A DNA stretch of 64,000 nucleotides from UBA868 sp016776875 (GCA_051201585.1 CP179198.1:2108001-2172000); one strand, 5' to 3'; positions 46,584-56,756 are shown, counted from the stretch's first letter. Made by a program: numbers and translations. The notes: generated by a model from the letters alone, not told the origin.

Positions 46584-48425
46584 TTAGTCTAACTCGAATT
46601 CTTGCTTCCAGTCGTCCTGCTCACTCCAGTGGGGTTGATCGTCTTTCAGAAATACATAGTTTTCGATAACCAAACAATCCATCTCAGTTCGCATGAAGCA
46701 ACGATACGCATCTGCTGGTGAGCAAACAATTGGCTCCCCTCTCACGTTAAATGAGGTATTGACTAGAACAGGACATCCTGTCCTAGCATCAAAAGCCGTT
46801 AAAAGCTTATGAAATCTCGGATTAGTTTCTTGATGAACGGTTTGCAACCTCGCCGAGTAATCGACGTGTGTGACGGCAGGAATTTCTGAACGAATCTGAT
46901 TCAATTGTTCAATTCCAAAAACTTTCTCATTGTTGGATTCAATATTCTTACGACGATTTTTTTTTATATCTGCGACAAACAACATATAGGGGCTTGCAGT
47001 ATCTTGATCAAAATAATCTCTCACTCGCTCACTGAGGATAGCCGGTGCGAACGGTCGAAATGATTCGCGATACTTAATCTTGAGATTCATTACGCTCTGC
47101 ATATCAGTCTTTCTAGGATCTCCAATAATCGAGCGCGCGCCCAGTGCGCGTGGACCAAACTCCATGCGCCCCTGGAACCAACCCATAACTTGACCTTGAT
47201 CGAGTAGTTCCGCCAGCAAAGCAAACAACGTCTCGTCATCGTACTCAGAGTATTTCGCGCCCAGTCCATCCACGGCACTGGTAATCTGATCGCTCGCAAA
47301 ACTTGGCCCTAAGTAAGTGCCCCGCATATGATCAGTGCCATTGTCTCTTGACCGAGGTTGATCCGCATATTGATGCCAAAACGCTAACGCGCAGCCAAGA
47401 GCACCGCCCGCATCTCCAGCTGCGGGCTGAATCCATATTTTTTTGAATGGCCCTTCCCTGAGCAATCTTCCATTCGCCACACAGTTGAGTGCTACGCCAC
47501 CCGACAGGCAAAGATGGTCAACCTTGGTCTCGCGATGTATTGTGTTACCAAGCTTAAGGACAATCTCTTCAGTTACAGCCTGCACCGAAGCCGCAATATC
47601 CATGTCTTGTTGAGTCAAAGCAGACTCAGGCGAACGAGGCCCCCGACCAAAAAGTGCGCTAAACTTTTTATTAGTCATTTTGAGACCGGTTGCATAATCA
47701 AAATATTCCATCTGCAATCGAAACGTGCCATCAGCTTTTATATCAATTAAGTGATCGCGTATGAGATGCACATGGCGAGGAACGCCATAAGGGGCAAGCC
47801 CCATTAATTTATATTCTCCAGAATTGACTTTAAATCCAGAAAAGTAGGTGAAAGCCGAATATAAGAGACCCAGCGAATGCGGAAAATCTATCTGCCACGA
47901 TGGAGTCAGATGATTACCCTGTCCGACCCAGACGCTGGTGGTCGCCCATTCGCCAACACCATCCATACACAGAACCGCTGCTTCATCAAACGGACTTGGG
48001 AAGAAAGCCGATGCCGCGTGAGACTGATGATGTTCAGAAAAAAATAATTGTGGCAGTTCTTTTTTAGAGCATCCAGCTAAATTGGCAAGCTCTTTCTTTA
48101 TCAGGGACTTTAAATAAAGTTTTTCCTTGAGCCAAACAGGCATTGCCGCTCTAAACGATTCGAAGCCGCGAGGCGCAGAAGCAATATAAGTCTCAATCAA
48201 TCGTTCGAATTTAACCAACGGTTTGTCATAAAAAACCACCGCGTCAAGATCAGTAATTCCAACTCCCGCTTCGAAAAGACAATGATTGATTGCGTGCCCA
48301 GGAAACTGAGCATCATGTTTTTTGCGCGTAAATCTCTCTTCCTGGGCGGCTGCCGTAATAACCCCACCATCTAAAAGACATGCCGCAGAGTCATGATAGT
48401 AAGAAGAGATTCCCAATATTTTCAT
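46584..48425 (-). CDS. Carbamoyltransferase (NodU/CmcH/TobZ family)
   Basis: 613 residues, two-domain architecture. N-terminal Kae1-like domain: MKILGISSYYHDSAACLLDGG, the metal-binding HHQSHAASAFFPS, CMDGVGEWATTSV and LSGGVALNCVANGRLL. C-terminal domain: FGPRALGARSIIGDP and VNTSFNVRGEPIVCSPADA. These enzymes move the carbamoyl group of carbamoyl phosphate, via carbamoyl-AMP, to a hydroxyl of a sugar or natural product. The context (SxtJ, DUF5989, SGNH, nearby glycosyltransferases) suggests modification of a surface glycan. Intact. Confidence 0.92.
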   Translation of the reverse strand: MKILGISSYYHDSAACLLDGGVITAAAQEERFTRKKHDAQFPGHAINHCLFEAGVGITDLDAVVFYDKPLVKFERLIETYIASAPRGFESFRAAMPVWLKEKLYLKSLIKKELANLAGCSKKELPQLFFSEHHQSHAASAFFPSPFDEAAVLCMDGVGEWATTSVWVGQGNHLTPSWQIDFPHSLGLLYSAFTYFSGFKVNSGEYKLMGLAPYGVPRHVHLIRDHLIDIKADGTFRLQMEYFDYATGLKMTNKKFSALFGRGPRSPESALTQQDMDIAASVQAVTEEIVLKLGNTIHRETKVDHLCLSGGVALNCVANGRLLREGPFKKIWIQPAAGDAGGALGCALAFWHQYADQPRSRDNGTDHMRGTYLGPSFASDQITSAVDGLGAKYSEYDDETLFALLAELLDQGQVMGWFQGRMEFGPRALGARSIIGDPRKTDMQSVMNLKIKYRESFRPFAPAILSERVRDYFDQDTASPYMLFVADIKKNRRKNIESNNEKVFGIEQLNQIRSEIPAVTHVDYSARLQTVHQETNPRFHKLLTAFDARTGCPVLVNTSFNVRGEPIVCSPADAYRCFMRTEMDCLVIENYVFLKDDQPHWSEQDDWKQEFELD

Positions 48426-48946
48426 ATATTTTTAAAAAACTAGGTGACTCAACTAAATTACGACAAGTTTTCAAAGGCAGTCGTTATATGAGACATCAAA
48501 ATTAAAGACGGTGTATTGATTTCAGAGCTTTTCAATTATTTATTGTATTCTAAATATTCAAAAGCTTTACGATTAACCTTATGAGTAAAAAAATTCCGAA
48601 AAACGCTCAACCTGACTGGAAATTAATTACAACATTATTTTGCAACCTCAATTTCTAAAAATTTTCTTTTGCAGACTGAAGTAGTCGACATATCGACAAG
48701 CGCAAAATGCTGCACTACCCTTCGCGCCTCCGATTCATATCTCTGGGCTCAGAGAGTAAGATGGCTCACCTGCTTTTTCGTCGCCTCGGTTAACCAAAAC
48801 TCCCATAATTACTTTATATCCGAATAACTCTTCGCACTGTAACTCTTATAGAATAAAAACACTCGCCTCTGTATTTATGTTTAAGGTGCGTTGGCTTGCG
48901 ACACTTCCTACTTTAATTGACCTGAAATTTTTTTGAAGCTGACAAA
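48426..48946. other. Divergent intergenic region
   Basis: 521 AT-rich bases between the divergent carbamoyltransferase and SGNH genes. No open frame with coding character. It should hold both promoters; none is obvious. Confidence 0.5.
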
Positions 48947-50182
48947 ATGATTCTAAGACGTAAGCAAATTTTAGTTTCGACCTCCATTCTTGTGGTTGTT
49001 GTTTTCAATTTCGTTATTTTTGAACTCGGCATCCGGGCCCTTTTAAAACAACACGACCACGGATATGAATATCTTCCTATTCTTGGAAGAAAGATACCAG
49101 TGCCTCCTTATCCACCCGTACAACTCTCAAAACTTGAAAAAACTATTCAAAATTATCGTGAAAGTGATAACAGTATACTTGTCTATGATCCCCGTCTTGG
49201 GTGGACGTACAGACCTGACACCAAGTTTGCTGACCGAGGAATGGCTCACAATAATGACGGGATTAGAACTGAAACACCGCAACAAATTTATCTCCACGCG
49301 CCTACTGATGGACTACTTCGAATTGCACTTTTCGGAGATTCTCATACTCATGGTGACGGTGCCGATTACCTCTCGACTTGGGGGTCCAAATTACAGCAAA
49401 GGCTACTCGAATCAGGAAAAAAGGTCGAAGTATTGAATTTCGGTGTTGGAGGTTATGGAATGGATCAAGCGTACCTTCGCTATCTCGAAATTGGCGTCAA
49501 ATATGAGCCTGACATCGTTATATTTGGTTTTTCAGTAGAAAATATGTTTAGAAATATAAATATATTTCGTGATTACTATAAAAAGAAGTTCAGCGGTATT
49601 CCTCTCTCTAAACCTCGATTCACTCTGGAAGAGGATGAGCTACTCTTAGTCAATTCACCGACCGTCCCAATAGATAAAATACCAATCGTACTTGAGAATT
49701 TTTCGGATGGGCCACTGGCTGAGCATGAAACTTTTTACAGGGATGATGAATATCAAGACCGTTTTTGGCATCAAAGCCGTTTTCTTTCTGCTGTCATTGC
49801 GCTTATTCGTCATCATCAACTAAGGCGTCTAGACGATCCGCCAAATGGCAAAGCTTTCCGTCTAATGATTAAAATTATTACCGAATTTCGAGATCACGTC
49901 GAAGAAAACAATGGACAATTTTTAATCGCTCACCTACCTCCCGCTAACCATTTCGAATATTTCCAAAAAAATAACCGATTCAAATATGAAACGACTCTTG
50001 AATATCTAGAAAGACTGGCTCCAGTATTTCGACCCGAAAAATCAATGCTCAGCGCGGTCGACGAAGGATCTGTCTCACAACTTTTTGCCGATCACTATTC
50101 AACCCTTGGTCATGAAGCAATAGGATATGCTCTCGGGAAGCTTTTAGTCGACCAGTGGCAGACTGAAAATCAATCACAATGA
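48947..50182 (+). CDS. Membrane-anchored SGNH-fold hydrolase
   Basis: 411 residues. The N-terminal helix (ILVSTSILVVVVFNFVIFELGIRALL) anchors a periplasmic SGNH/GDSL domain. Block I is ALFGDSHTHGDGADY with the catalytic Ser, then VLNFGVGGYGMDQAYLRYLEIG with the Gly block and PDIVIFGFSVENMFRN; the C-terminal DHYSTLGHEAIGYALG carries Asp-x-x-His. Such proteins accompany carbamoyltransferases in exopolysaccharide clusters and may act as esterases or acetyl-transfer partners. It overlaps the next gene by 4 bases. Confidence 0.82.
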   Translation: MILRRKQILVSTSILVVVVFNFVIFELGIRALLKQHDHGYEYLPILGRKIPVPPYPPVQLSKLEKTIQNYRESDNSILVYDPRLGWTYRPDTKFADRGMAHNNDGIRTETPQQIYLHAPTDGLLRIALFGDSHTHGDGADYLSTWGSKLQQRLLESGKKVEVLNFGVGGYGMDQAYLRYLEIGVKYEPDIVIFGFSVENMFRNINIFRDYYKKKFSGIPLSKPRFTLEEDELLLVNSPTVPIDKIPIVLENFSDGPLAEHETFYRDDEYQDRFWHQSRFLSAVIALIRHHQLRRLDDPPNGKAFRLMIKIITEFRDHVEENNGQFLIAHLPPANHFEYFQKNNRFKYETTLEYLERLAPVFRPEKSMLSAVDEGSVSQLFADHYSTLGHEAIGYALGKLLVDQWQTENQSQ

Positions 50183-51136
50183 GCATTCCAAAATCTCGTC
50201 GCTTAGATTTCATTGAAATCCCCGTCATCGACCTATCATCCCTAGTGGCCGGAGAAGACGATCCACACTGTGACCGCCATCGGTCAGGCCTGCCGCGATG
50301 TCGGCTTCATCTACACTACAAATCATGGTATCCCGCAGGCATTAATCGCAGATATGCTCGTGGCAGCCCGGGAATTTTTTGCTCGCCCGATGGCGGAAAA
50401 GAAACAAGTTATCTTGAGTGATCGTATACGCGGTTACCTGCCATTGCGGTATTGCTCATCTGAAGGCGAAGCCAATGAGGCCGTTAGCAACCAGGAGGGC
50501 TTCTGGATTGGCAAAGATCGTCCGATAAACCCGGACAATAGACTCGCTGACCCAAATCTTTGGCCTGAAAACGGCGAAGCCCTGAAGCAGTCTATGGAAT
50601 CCTATTGCTCTGCCGCCACCGGTTTATCACAGTTGCTGCAACGCGCCCTTGCCCTCGCGCTAGGTCAACCAGCCGAGTTCTTTCAGGATCTTTTTCAACG
50701 TCAGTCTTCGCTGTTAAAGATCAACCACTACCCGCCGCAAGATAACCCTCAAACGATCAGTAATATTGGCGTCGTACCGCACAGCGATGAAATTGGTTTC
50801 ACCATACTTTAGCAGGATGACAACGGCGACCTAGTAATAGAAAGTAAGAGCGGCGAATGGGTAGAGGCGCCGCCTATACCCGGAACATTCATTATTAATC
50901 TCGGCGACCTCATGCAAATATGGTCCGATGGTGAATTCTCATCGACACCCCATCGGGTGATAAACCGATCCGGCGCTGATCGCTATTCGATTCCCTTTTT
51001 TGCCAACCCCCGCTGGAATGTAGCAGTTAAACCTTTCATCGGTGATTCAGGGCCAGAGAGTAATGGCCAGAGTTATGAGCAATACCAGCTCAAAAACTGG
51101 CGTCGAATTTTTCCGATTGCAGGGGTTTCGGATTAA
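50179..51136 (+). pseudogene. Isopenicillin-N-synthase-like 2-oxoglutarate/Fe(II) oxygenase, frameshifted with in-frame TAG
   Basis: FIEIPVIDLSSLV at the start, then after a one-base shift near 50268 IGQACRDVGFIYTTNHGIPQ, the N-terminal family block. The core has VVPHSDEIGFTIL with the iron-binding His-x-Asp and later STPHRVINRSGADRYSIPFF with the distal His and the Arg-x-Ser oxoglutarate site. An in-frame TAG (50810-50812) replaces the Leu expected in TILLQDDNG. Both lesions lie away from AGCT motifs, so true decay is plausible. The corrected length is 318 codons. Confidence 0.8.
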
Positions 51137-51197
51137 GAGGTGACACAACTAATGTCATTCAGCTGACGTCTGCGGTCACTACGAGTGAGCAAAAAAG

Positions 51198-52241
51198 ATG
51201 TATGTTTCCGGTTATATCCACCCAAAATGGTTTGAAAGTGATGGGGACGAAGACCTTTACTACTTAAAGCAGATCGGTATCGATCATATCGATGTCAGTC
51301 TTGATCTCATCGACGGCTATGAGCAGACAGGGCTTTTTGAGCGAAGCGATATTGAGGCGCTGGTGGATCGTCTCGATAAAATCGGCTTGAAGATCGAGCG
51401 AATTACTGCTCGGGGGCGCGTAATAAGCGACGATTCGGGAAATGATTTTGATTTAAATAAGGAGATCGACAACTACTGTCATATGACTGAATTAGTCGGT
51501 AAAGCTGGTATTCCGGTAATGTCTCCCGTTCCGCCGGCACACGAAAAAAGCCAAAGACTTGGAGGTGTCATGGGTTCCAGTTTTTTTCAGGGGTAGTACT
51601 GCGGAGATTTGATCGATCCCAGTATGCCGGGTTGGGAAGAGCGTACTGGTCGTGGTGGTTACACATTCCCCGCCTATCAGCATGGTGAAGAGAAAGCCGT
51701 CGCGGTGACGGAGCGCGATGAAGTGTATGAACGGCTCTGGGATGAAATGATTGGGTTTTATAAGATTCTTATGCCTGTTGCTGAAAGCGCCAAGGTGCTT
51801 ATGGCTCAGCACGGTGTCGATCCGCCAATCACTCCGGTCAGAGGCGTCCCTCAAATTTTGAGTACGGTCGCCGATTTTGACCGGCTATTCAGGGAAGTCC
51901 CAAGCCCTAATAACGGTATGACTTTCTGCGTAGGAACCCGTTACGAGTCTGGAGAAAATGTATTTGAAGCAATAAAACATTTCGGCAGCCAGAACAGGAT
52001 CTTCCACGTCCATTTCCGGAATGTACGGGGCACTTTGCCAACGGACGGAGGGTATGAAGAGAGATTTATCGATGATGGGGATCTGAACATGATGGATGTG
52101 GTTCGGGCGCTGGACGGTGTCGGCTACGACAGGGCGCTGAATTACGACCACGTTGTAAAAACGAATGGTGATTCGTATATCGGACGTCAATCTGTGGCAT
52201 ATTGCGCCGGTTATATCAGAGGATTGCTCGCCGGTTTTTAG
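51198..52241 (+). pseudogene. Mannonate dehydratase (UxuA)-like protein with in-frame TAG
   Basis: TIM-barrel enzyme of hexuronate breakdown. VRGVPQILSTVADFDRLFREVPSPNNGMTFCVGT, IFHVHFRNVRGTLP (metal-binding His and Arg) and LNYDHVVKTNGDSYIGRQSVAYCAGYIRGLL follow the UxuA pattern. One TAG at 51594-51596 interrupts an otherwise continuous frame between SSFFQG and YCGDLIDP. Downstream codons stay in frame, so a single substitution accounts for it. A sugar-acid dehydratase of a related branch is possible. Confidence 0.78.
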
Positions 52242-52245
52242 GTAT

Positions 52246-52276
52246 AAAAAAAGCGGCGCTGAAAACAGCGCCGCTT
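52246..52276 (-). terminator. Terminator of the polyamine transporter operon
   Basis: GCGGCGCTG-AAAA-CAGCGCCGC stem. The preceding A run becomes a T run on the minus strand, directly after the potF stop. Confidence 0.9.
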
Positions 52277-52381
52277 GTCGAAAATACAGACCAGGTTTCA
52301 GCCTGTTTACTGCATCACTTTAGTCCAGACCTTATCAATCAGGGATTGAGCCTTAGGCGAGCAGGTCGGTGCAAAAAACAC
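52252..52381 (+). repeat. Right copy of 130-bp direct repeat
   Basis: Terminator plus the final codons of the intact potF gene. It matches 35644-35773 with two mismatches and no gaps. Confidence 0.92.
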
Positions 52382-53335
52382 CTTCAAATCAGATGGTGCA
52401 TTGATCTCTGGCGCTGATTTCAGCTCATCTGAATAGTACGCTGCAGTACCCATGATGGCATCACCGTAACCCTGGTTCTCTGTCAACATCGCCATGTTGA
52501 CGGGATCCATCATGAAGTTCATAAACGTCTTGGCGTTTTCAACATTCTTCGCGCTCGTTGGCACCACCATGCTGTCATACCAACCCACCACACCTTCTTT
52601 TGGATAGGCATAGACAATCGGCGCGCCCGTTAACCGACCCAGTCGAGAGTAACCACTCCAGTGATTGGTCATGATCGCTTCACCGCTCGCCAAAAGGTCG
52701 CTCATGGTCTCCGAGTTGTAAGCAACTACTGCATCTTTTTGTGCGACTAGCATATCCTGAATTTGCTTCATCTGCTTTGCATCTTCAGAGCAAAAAGGAA
52801 TGCCAAGATAAATGTTGGCAAGACTGATCACTTCATCCGGAGTCTGGAAAACACTAAGGCGTCCATTGAGCTCGTCTGATGGCTCGAAGAACTCCTTTAA
52901 TGACTCACCCTTGCCTGAATACAGTTCACTGTTGTATGAGAACGAGGTTGTGCCCCACTGCCACGGACCGCTATATTCCTGCTTCGGATCCCACTCCGGA
53001 AACGCCCAACGCTCTTCCAGGTTTTTAAAATTCGGCAGGTCATGAACGCCCACTTTCTGGATCAAGCCTTCGTTAATCATAATCGGCACGAAGTTCTGAC
53101 TGGGCACGACAATATCGTATCCCGTGGCGCCCGCCTGCAGTTTGGCCAGCAGCGTTTCATTCGAATCATAAGTATCGACTGAAACCTTGATTCCGGTTTC
53201 CTTCTCGAATTTTTCAATCAGATTCGGGGGAGTGTATTCCGTCCAGTTATAGATAAATAACTCGCCTGAAGCATGCGCCAATCCCGAGATCAGCATCGCC
53301 GTCGTTGCGGCAAATGTAGTGAAAAAACGTCTCAT
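52307..53335 (-). CDS. potF: Spermidine/putrescine-type periplasmic binding protein
   Basis: 342 residues with signal peptide (FFTTFAATTAMLISGLAHA). ELFIYNWTEYTPPNLIEKFEKETGIKV, then GYDIVVPSQNFVPIMINEG, are the PotD/PotF family hallmarks. It delivers a polyamine or related cation to the permease encoded upstream in the operon. The C-terminal codons and terminator are duplicated at 35.7 kb. Whether spermidine or putrescine is bound is not decided by sequence inspection. Confidence 0.88.
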   Translation of the reverse strand: MRRFFTTFAATTAMLISGLAHASGELFIYNWTEYTPPNLIEKFEKETGIKVSVDTYDSNETLLAKLQAGATGYDIVVPSQNFVPIMINEGLIQKVGVHDLPNFKNLEERWAFPEWDPKQEYSGPWQWGTTSFSYNSELYSGKGESLKEFFEPSDELNGRLSVFQTPDEVISLANIYLGIPFCSEDAKQMKQIQDMLVAQKDAVVAYNSETMSDLLASGEAIMTNHWSGYSRLGRLTGAPIVYAYPKEGVVGWYDSMVVPTSAKNVENAKTFMNFMMDPVNMAMLTENQGYGDAIMGTAAYYSDELKSAPEINAPSDLKVFFAPTCSPKAQSLIDKVWTKVMQ

Positions 53336-53383
53336 GTAACTTCCTCCTATTTATACAAATGTTGTTGGTATTTAGACTGCTTC

Positions 53384-54226
53384 TTATCGTTTAACGGTAT
53401 TTTGTGTCTTTTTTGAGAGAATCCAGTATGCCGTAACAATGGCGATCGAGGCAAGCAACAGCATCGTCGAGACCGCATTAATTTCCGGCGTCAGACCCCG
53501 GCGAATCATCGAATATATATAAACGGGCAAGGTCGTAGATCCCGCGCCGCCGACCATCAATGTGATAATGAAATCATCCATGGAAATTACGAAAGAAAGC
53601 ATGGCGCCAGCGACAATGCCGGGCATCAGGAGCGGCATTGTCACAAACCGAAAGGTTTCCCACTCTGATGCGTAAAGGTCGCGGGCAGCCTGCTCCAGAT
53701 TAGTGTCCATGCCTTCGAGCCTTGCGCGTATCGGCATAAAGGCGAAAGGGATGCAAAACGTAATATGGGCAATAATCACGTTGCCCAAACCTAAATTCAT
53801 GCCAATGGCTGAAAAGAAAATCAGAACAGCAACTGCTGTTACGATTTCCGGCACCATCAGCGGCAGCGTAATCAACCCCAGTGAAACTGTCTTACCGCGG
53901 AAATTACCCCCTCGCGCCAGCACCAACGCACCGATCGTAGCAATAGCCGTGGCAACACCCGTCGCAACCGTTGCCACAACCAGCGAGTTCCATACAGCTT
54001 TTTGAATATCAGCGTTGTTAAAAGCCTTGATATACCAATCGATACCAAAACCACCCCAGTTCATGACCATACGGTTAGCGTTGAACGAGTAAAAAATCAG
54101 CACGACAATCGGCAGGTATAAGAAGATAAAAAACACAGCCGTCCAGGCGCTCAATCCACGATAATGGCCGACCGGCAGCATCTTTCGGATCTTGGGCGAA
54201 GACGAGGTTTGCATTAGGTCGCTCAT
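53384..54226 (-). CDS. potC: Polyamine ABC transporter permease (PotC/PotI type)
   Basis: 280 residues, six hydrophobic segments. The first is TAVFFIFLYLPIVVLIFYSFNANR. The EAA loop reads EQAARDLYASEWETFRFVTMPLLMPGIVAGAMLSF, with the family's DDFI element in VISMDDFIITLMVGG. It pairs with the PotB-like permease 2 bases upstream. Confidence 0.9.
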   Translation of the reverse strand: MSDLMQTSSSPKIRKMLPVGHYRGLSAWTAVFFIFLYLPIVVLIFYSFNANRMVMNWGGFGIDWYIKAFNNADIQKAVWNSLVVATVATGVATAIATIGALVLARGGNFRGKTVSLGLITLPLMVPEIVTAVAVLIFFSAIGMNLGLGNVIIAHITFCIPFAFMPIRARLEGMDTNLEQAARDLYASEWETFRFVTMPLLMPGIVAGAMLSFVISMDDFIITLMVGGAGSTTLPVYIYSMIRRGLTPEINAVSTMLLLASIAIVTAYWILSKKTQNTVKR

Positions 54227-54228
54227 TG

Positions 54229-55134
54229 TCAGGCGCTTCCTTCCAGCGCCGCCCTATTCTTGGCGGCTCTTGCATAGAAGATCAAGGCGATCACCACCAC
54301 AGATAGCAACAACATGGATAACGCACCACCGAAAGGCCAGTTGCGCGCGGAAGCAAACTGAAATTGAACCAGACTGCCCAGCATCAGTTTTTTACCGCCA
54401 CCCAACAGGTTGGGTGCAATAAACGCGCCCACGCAGGGTATGAATACGAGAATACAGCCGGCGATGATGCCGGGCTTACAGAGTGGAATCACCACCTTGG
54501 TCATGATCTCAAGTCGATTCGCGTACAGATCGCTCGCAGCATCAAGCAACCGAAAATCAAGCTTTTCTAAGCTCGCATAAATGGGCAAAACCATCAGTGG
54601 CAAATAGCTGTACGTCAAACCAATCGCGATAGCCCCATCGGTATACATCATGCGCAGGGAGTCGTCGATGATGCCAGTCGCGAGCAAAGGCGCCTCAATC
54701 ACGCCACCACGACCCAGAATAATGATCCAAGCAAAAGTGCGGATTAACAGATTTGTCCAGAACGGTATCGTGACAAGATAAATATAAAAATTACGACGGT
54801 TCTCCGGCTGAAGCGTAATGTAGTAGGCGACCGGGAAACCAAAAATAAGGCACAACAATGTCGCGCCGAAGGACAACTGAAAGGACCGCCAGATTATATT
54901 GAGATAACCCGGATTAAAGACCAGCTTATCTTCCAGATCATACTCAAAAGCAATTTTGATATAGGCGGCCCATGATCCGACGGGTTTAACACCGCCATAT
55001 GGGTTCGGCTCCAGAAAAGAGAATACAGCCATGATGACCATCGGTATCAACATGAAAATACCGATCACAATATAACTGGGCGCAAGCCCCAGCCATCGAC
55101 GTCCTGCTGGGCTTTTGGGTAGCCAGTCGCTCAT
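54229..55134 (-). CDS. potB: Polyamine ABC transporter permease (PotB/PotH type)
   Basis: 301 residues. Hydrophobic segments include APSYIVIGIFMLIPMVIMAVFSFLEPNPYGG; the EAA loop reads DAASDLYANRLEIMTKVVIPLCKPGIIAGCILVFIPCVGAF. Typical of the PotB/H family (F-x-x-P-x-x-G-A-F). The ATG overlaps the ATPase gene stop by 4 bases, confirming one operon. Confidence 0.9.
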   Translation of the reverse strand: MSDWLPKSPAGRRWLGLAPSYIVIGIFMLIPMVIMAVFSFLEPNPYGGVKPVGSWAAYIKIAFEYDLEDKLVFNPGYLNIIWRSFQLSFGATLLCLIFGFPVAYYITLQPENRRNFYIYLVTIPFWTNLLIRTFAWIIILGRGGVIEAPLLATGIIDDSLRMMYTDGAIAIGLTYSYLPLMVLPIYASLEKLDFRLLDAASDLYANRLEIMTKVVIPLCKPGIIAGCILVFIPCVGAFIAPNLLGGGKKLMLGSLVQFQFASARNWPFGGALSMLLLSVVVIALIFYARAAKNRAALEGSA

Positions 55135-56227
55135 TCTGCGAGGACCCTCATCGCGCGCGTCGAAAATGAAACTGCAATTGAATCGCCGATCGCGAATGGT
55201 AATTCGCCATCCTCGCGCGGACGCGCCTGGGCGGTGAGCTGGATGCCGTCCCCCATATCCACGCTATAAGCCGCCTGGTTTCCGAGATAAATCAGGTTTG
55301 TGACCTTGCCTGGTCGCTGATTAGGATCATTGTTACTCTCAAGAACAGATAACATAATTTTCTCAGGTCGCAGGGATAACGTGACCTGATCTCCTACTTT
55401 GTGGTGGCCGCTGTTTTCAGTCTCAAATAGGCTTTGCGCGCCAATTCTGCAGGTCACCAGATCATCACTGAGATTTACAATCTCGCCATCCATGAAATTG
55501 GTATCGCCAATAAAATCAGCAACGAAACGATTAGCCGGGTGCTCATAAATATCGGTCGGCCGGCCGATTTGCTGAATTTCTCCATTAGACATCACCGCGA
55601 TTCGATCACTCATCGCGAGCGCTTCTTCCTGATCGTGGGTAACAAAAACAAAGGTAATGCCTGTCTCTCTTTGAAGCTGCTTAAGCCTTCACGCATCGCC
55701 TGGCGAAGCTTTAAATCCAAAGCCGAAAGCGGCTCATCAAGTAAAAGCACTTTCGGGCTCGGTGCCAGCGCACGAGCTAACGCCACACGCTGCTGCTGGC
55801 CTCCGGAAAGCTGGTTAGGACGACGGTCTCCGAGCTCTTTCATCTTGACCAGAGTTAACACCCGCTCGACGGTGGCCTTGATTTCTGCCTTGGGTTTCTT
55901 CAGACGTTCAAGACCAAACGCGACATTGTCCGCGACGGTCATATGCGGGAATAATGCATAATGCTGAAATACGGTGTTAACTGATCGGCGATTCGGTTCA
56001 AGATTCTCGATTTCTTTATCAAACAGCATGATCTCACCACCGGAAACCTGTTCGAAGCCAGCAATCAGGCGCAGCAAAGTAGTTTTTCCGCAACCCGAAG
56101 GACCCAGCAACGTAAAAAATTCGTTGTCGTTAATCGTGAGCGAAATGTTTTCAAGCGCCGTGACCGCTTGACTGGAATCAGGACTGTAAATTTTAGTAAC
56201 GTCACGAATATCAACTGCAGTAGTCAT
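55131..56227 (-). CDS. potA: Polyamine ABC transporter ATPase (one frameshift)
   Basis: Walker A is LLGPSGCGKTTLLRLIAGFE, the signature LSGGQQQRVALARALAPSPKVLLLDEPLSALDLKLR. After a missing base at about 55686/55687 (whose restoration recreates AGCT) the frame continues as RETGITFVFVTHDQEEALAMSDRIAVM. The C-terminal TOBE-type domain follows (VSLSLRPEKIML). Restored length is 365 residues. It heads the operon potA-potB-potC-potF. Confidence 0.92.
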
Positions 56228-56756
56228 GCTTTACCTTATATGGTTTTTTGTTGTCGATTATCGGTTCGGTCATGGCATCCACCAGGGTCGCAGCCCAACA
56301 CAGCGGCGCGATAACCGCTAACCTAATTCCATCGGACTCGAAAATTAATTGCTGACTGACCTTATTTTGCGGATTTGACTAATCTTGTAAAGTATATGTT
56401 TAGGATCAATTAGATAGATTTTTCTTATGCCATTGCCGAGTTACCGTGCAAATACAGACATGTTCTGTTTCCTGAGACTAACATTAGCCCTTTAAAACAA
56501 GACTCAAAGACAGTTATTTACTAACTCACTCCATCGACGCTTCGTTTAGCACAGAAAAATTTTTGGCGCTATTTGCCTGCATAATAAAAGTCTCACCTAA
56601 CGAAATTGCGACTCATTTATTGATGATCGGTATTCAAGCTCTGACTTGCGAGGGAAGCGATGGATTGCTTTCCGGGTTGTTTCGCGAAGTACATCAAATG
56701 CGCTCGTTTTCTTAGCAGCAGGTTACAAATATTTTTTCTACCGAGGTTATTCGTTT
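56228..56756. other. Intergenic region between potA and osmC
   Basis: 529 AT-rich bases between divergent genes, holding the leader of each. An open frame extends upstream of osmC to 56646 but has no coding character. No specific operator recognised. Confidence 0.5.

Larger units (their letters stand above)
35587..52243. mobile_element. tRNA-associated accessory region (two consecutive tRNA-bounded segments plus distal module)
   Basis: Evidence for acquisition: identical tRNA-Ile2 copies at 35510 and 45601; a 49-bp tRNA 3' fragment at 40589-40637 between them; a 130-bp direct repeat at the outer edges (35644-35773 and 52252-52381); variable surface-type gene content; an AT-rich decayed stretch; and several broken genes. 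Segment A (35587-40637) and segment B (40638-45600) are each about 5 kb. No integrase, transposase or relaxase gene was found, so mobility is not shown. The right boundary could also be near 50.2 kb. Confidence 0.55.

Noticed and set aside
50810..51596. Stop-codon reassignment of TAG
   Set aside because: rpoD (corrected) ends with TAG at the expected place, so general recoding is unlikely.
35587..52243. Prophage or integrative conjugative element
   Set aside because: No integrase, terminase, capsid, tail, relaxase or secretion genes were seen, so only a tRNA-associated accessory region is claimed.
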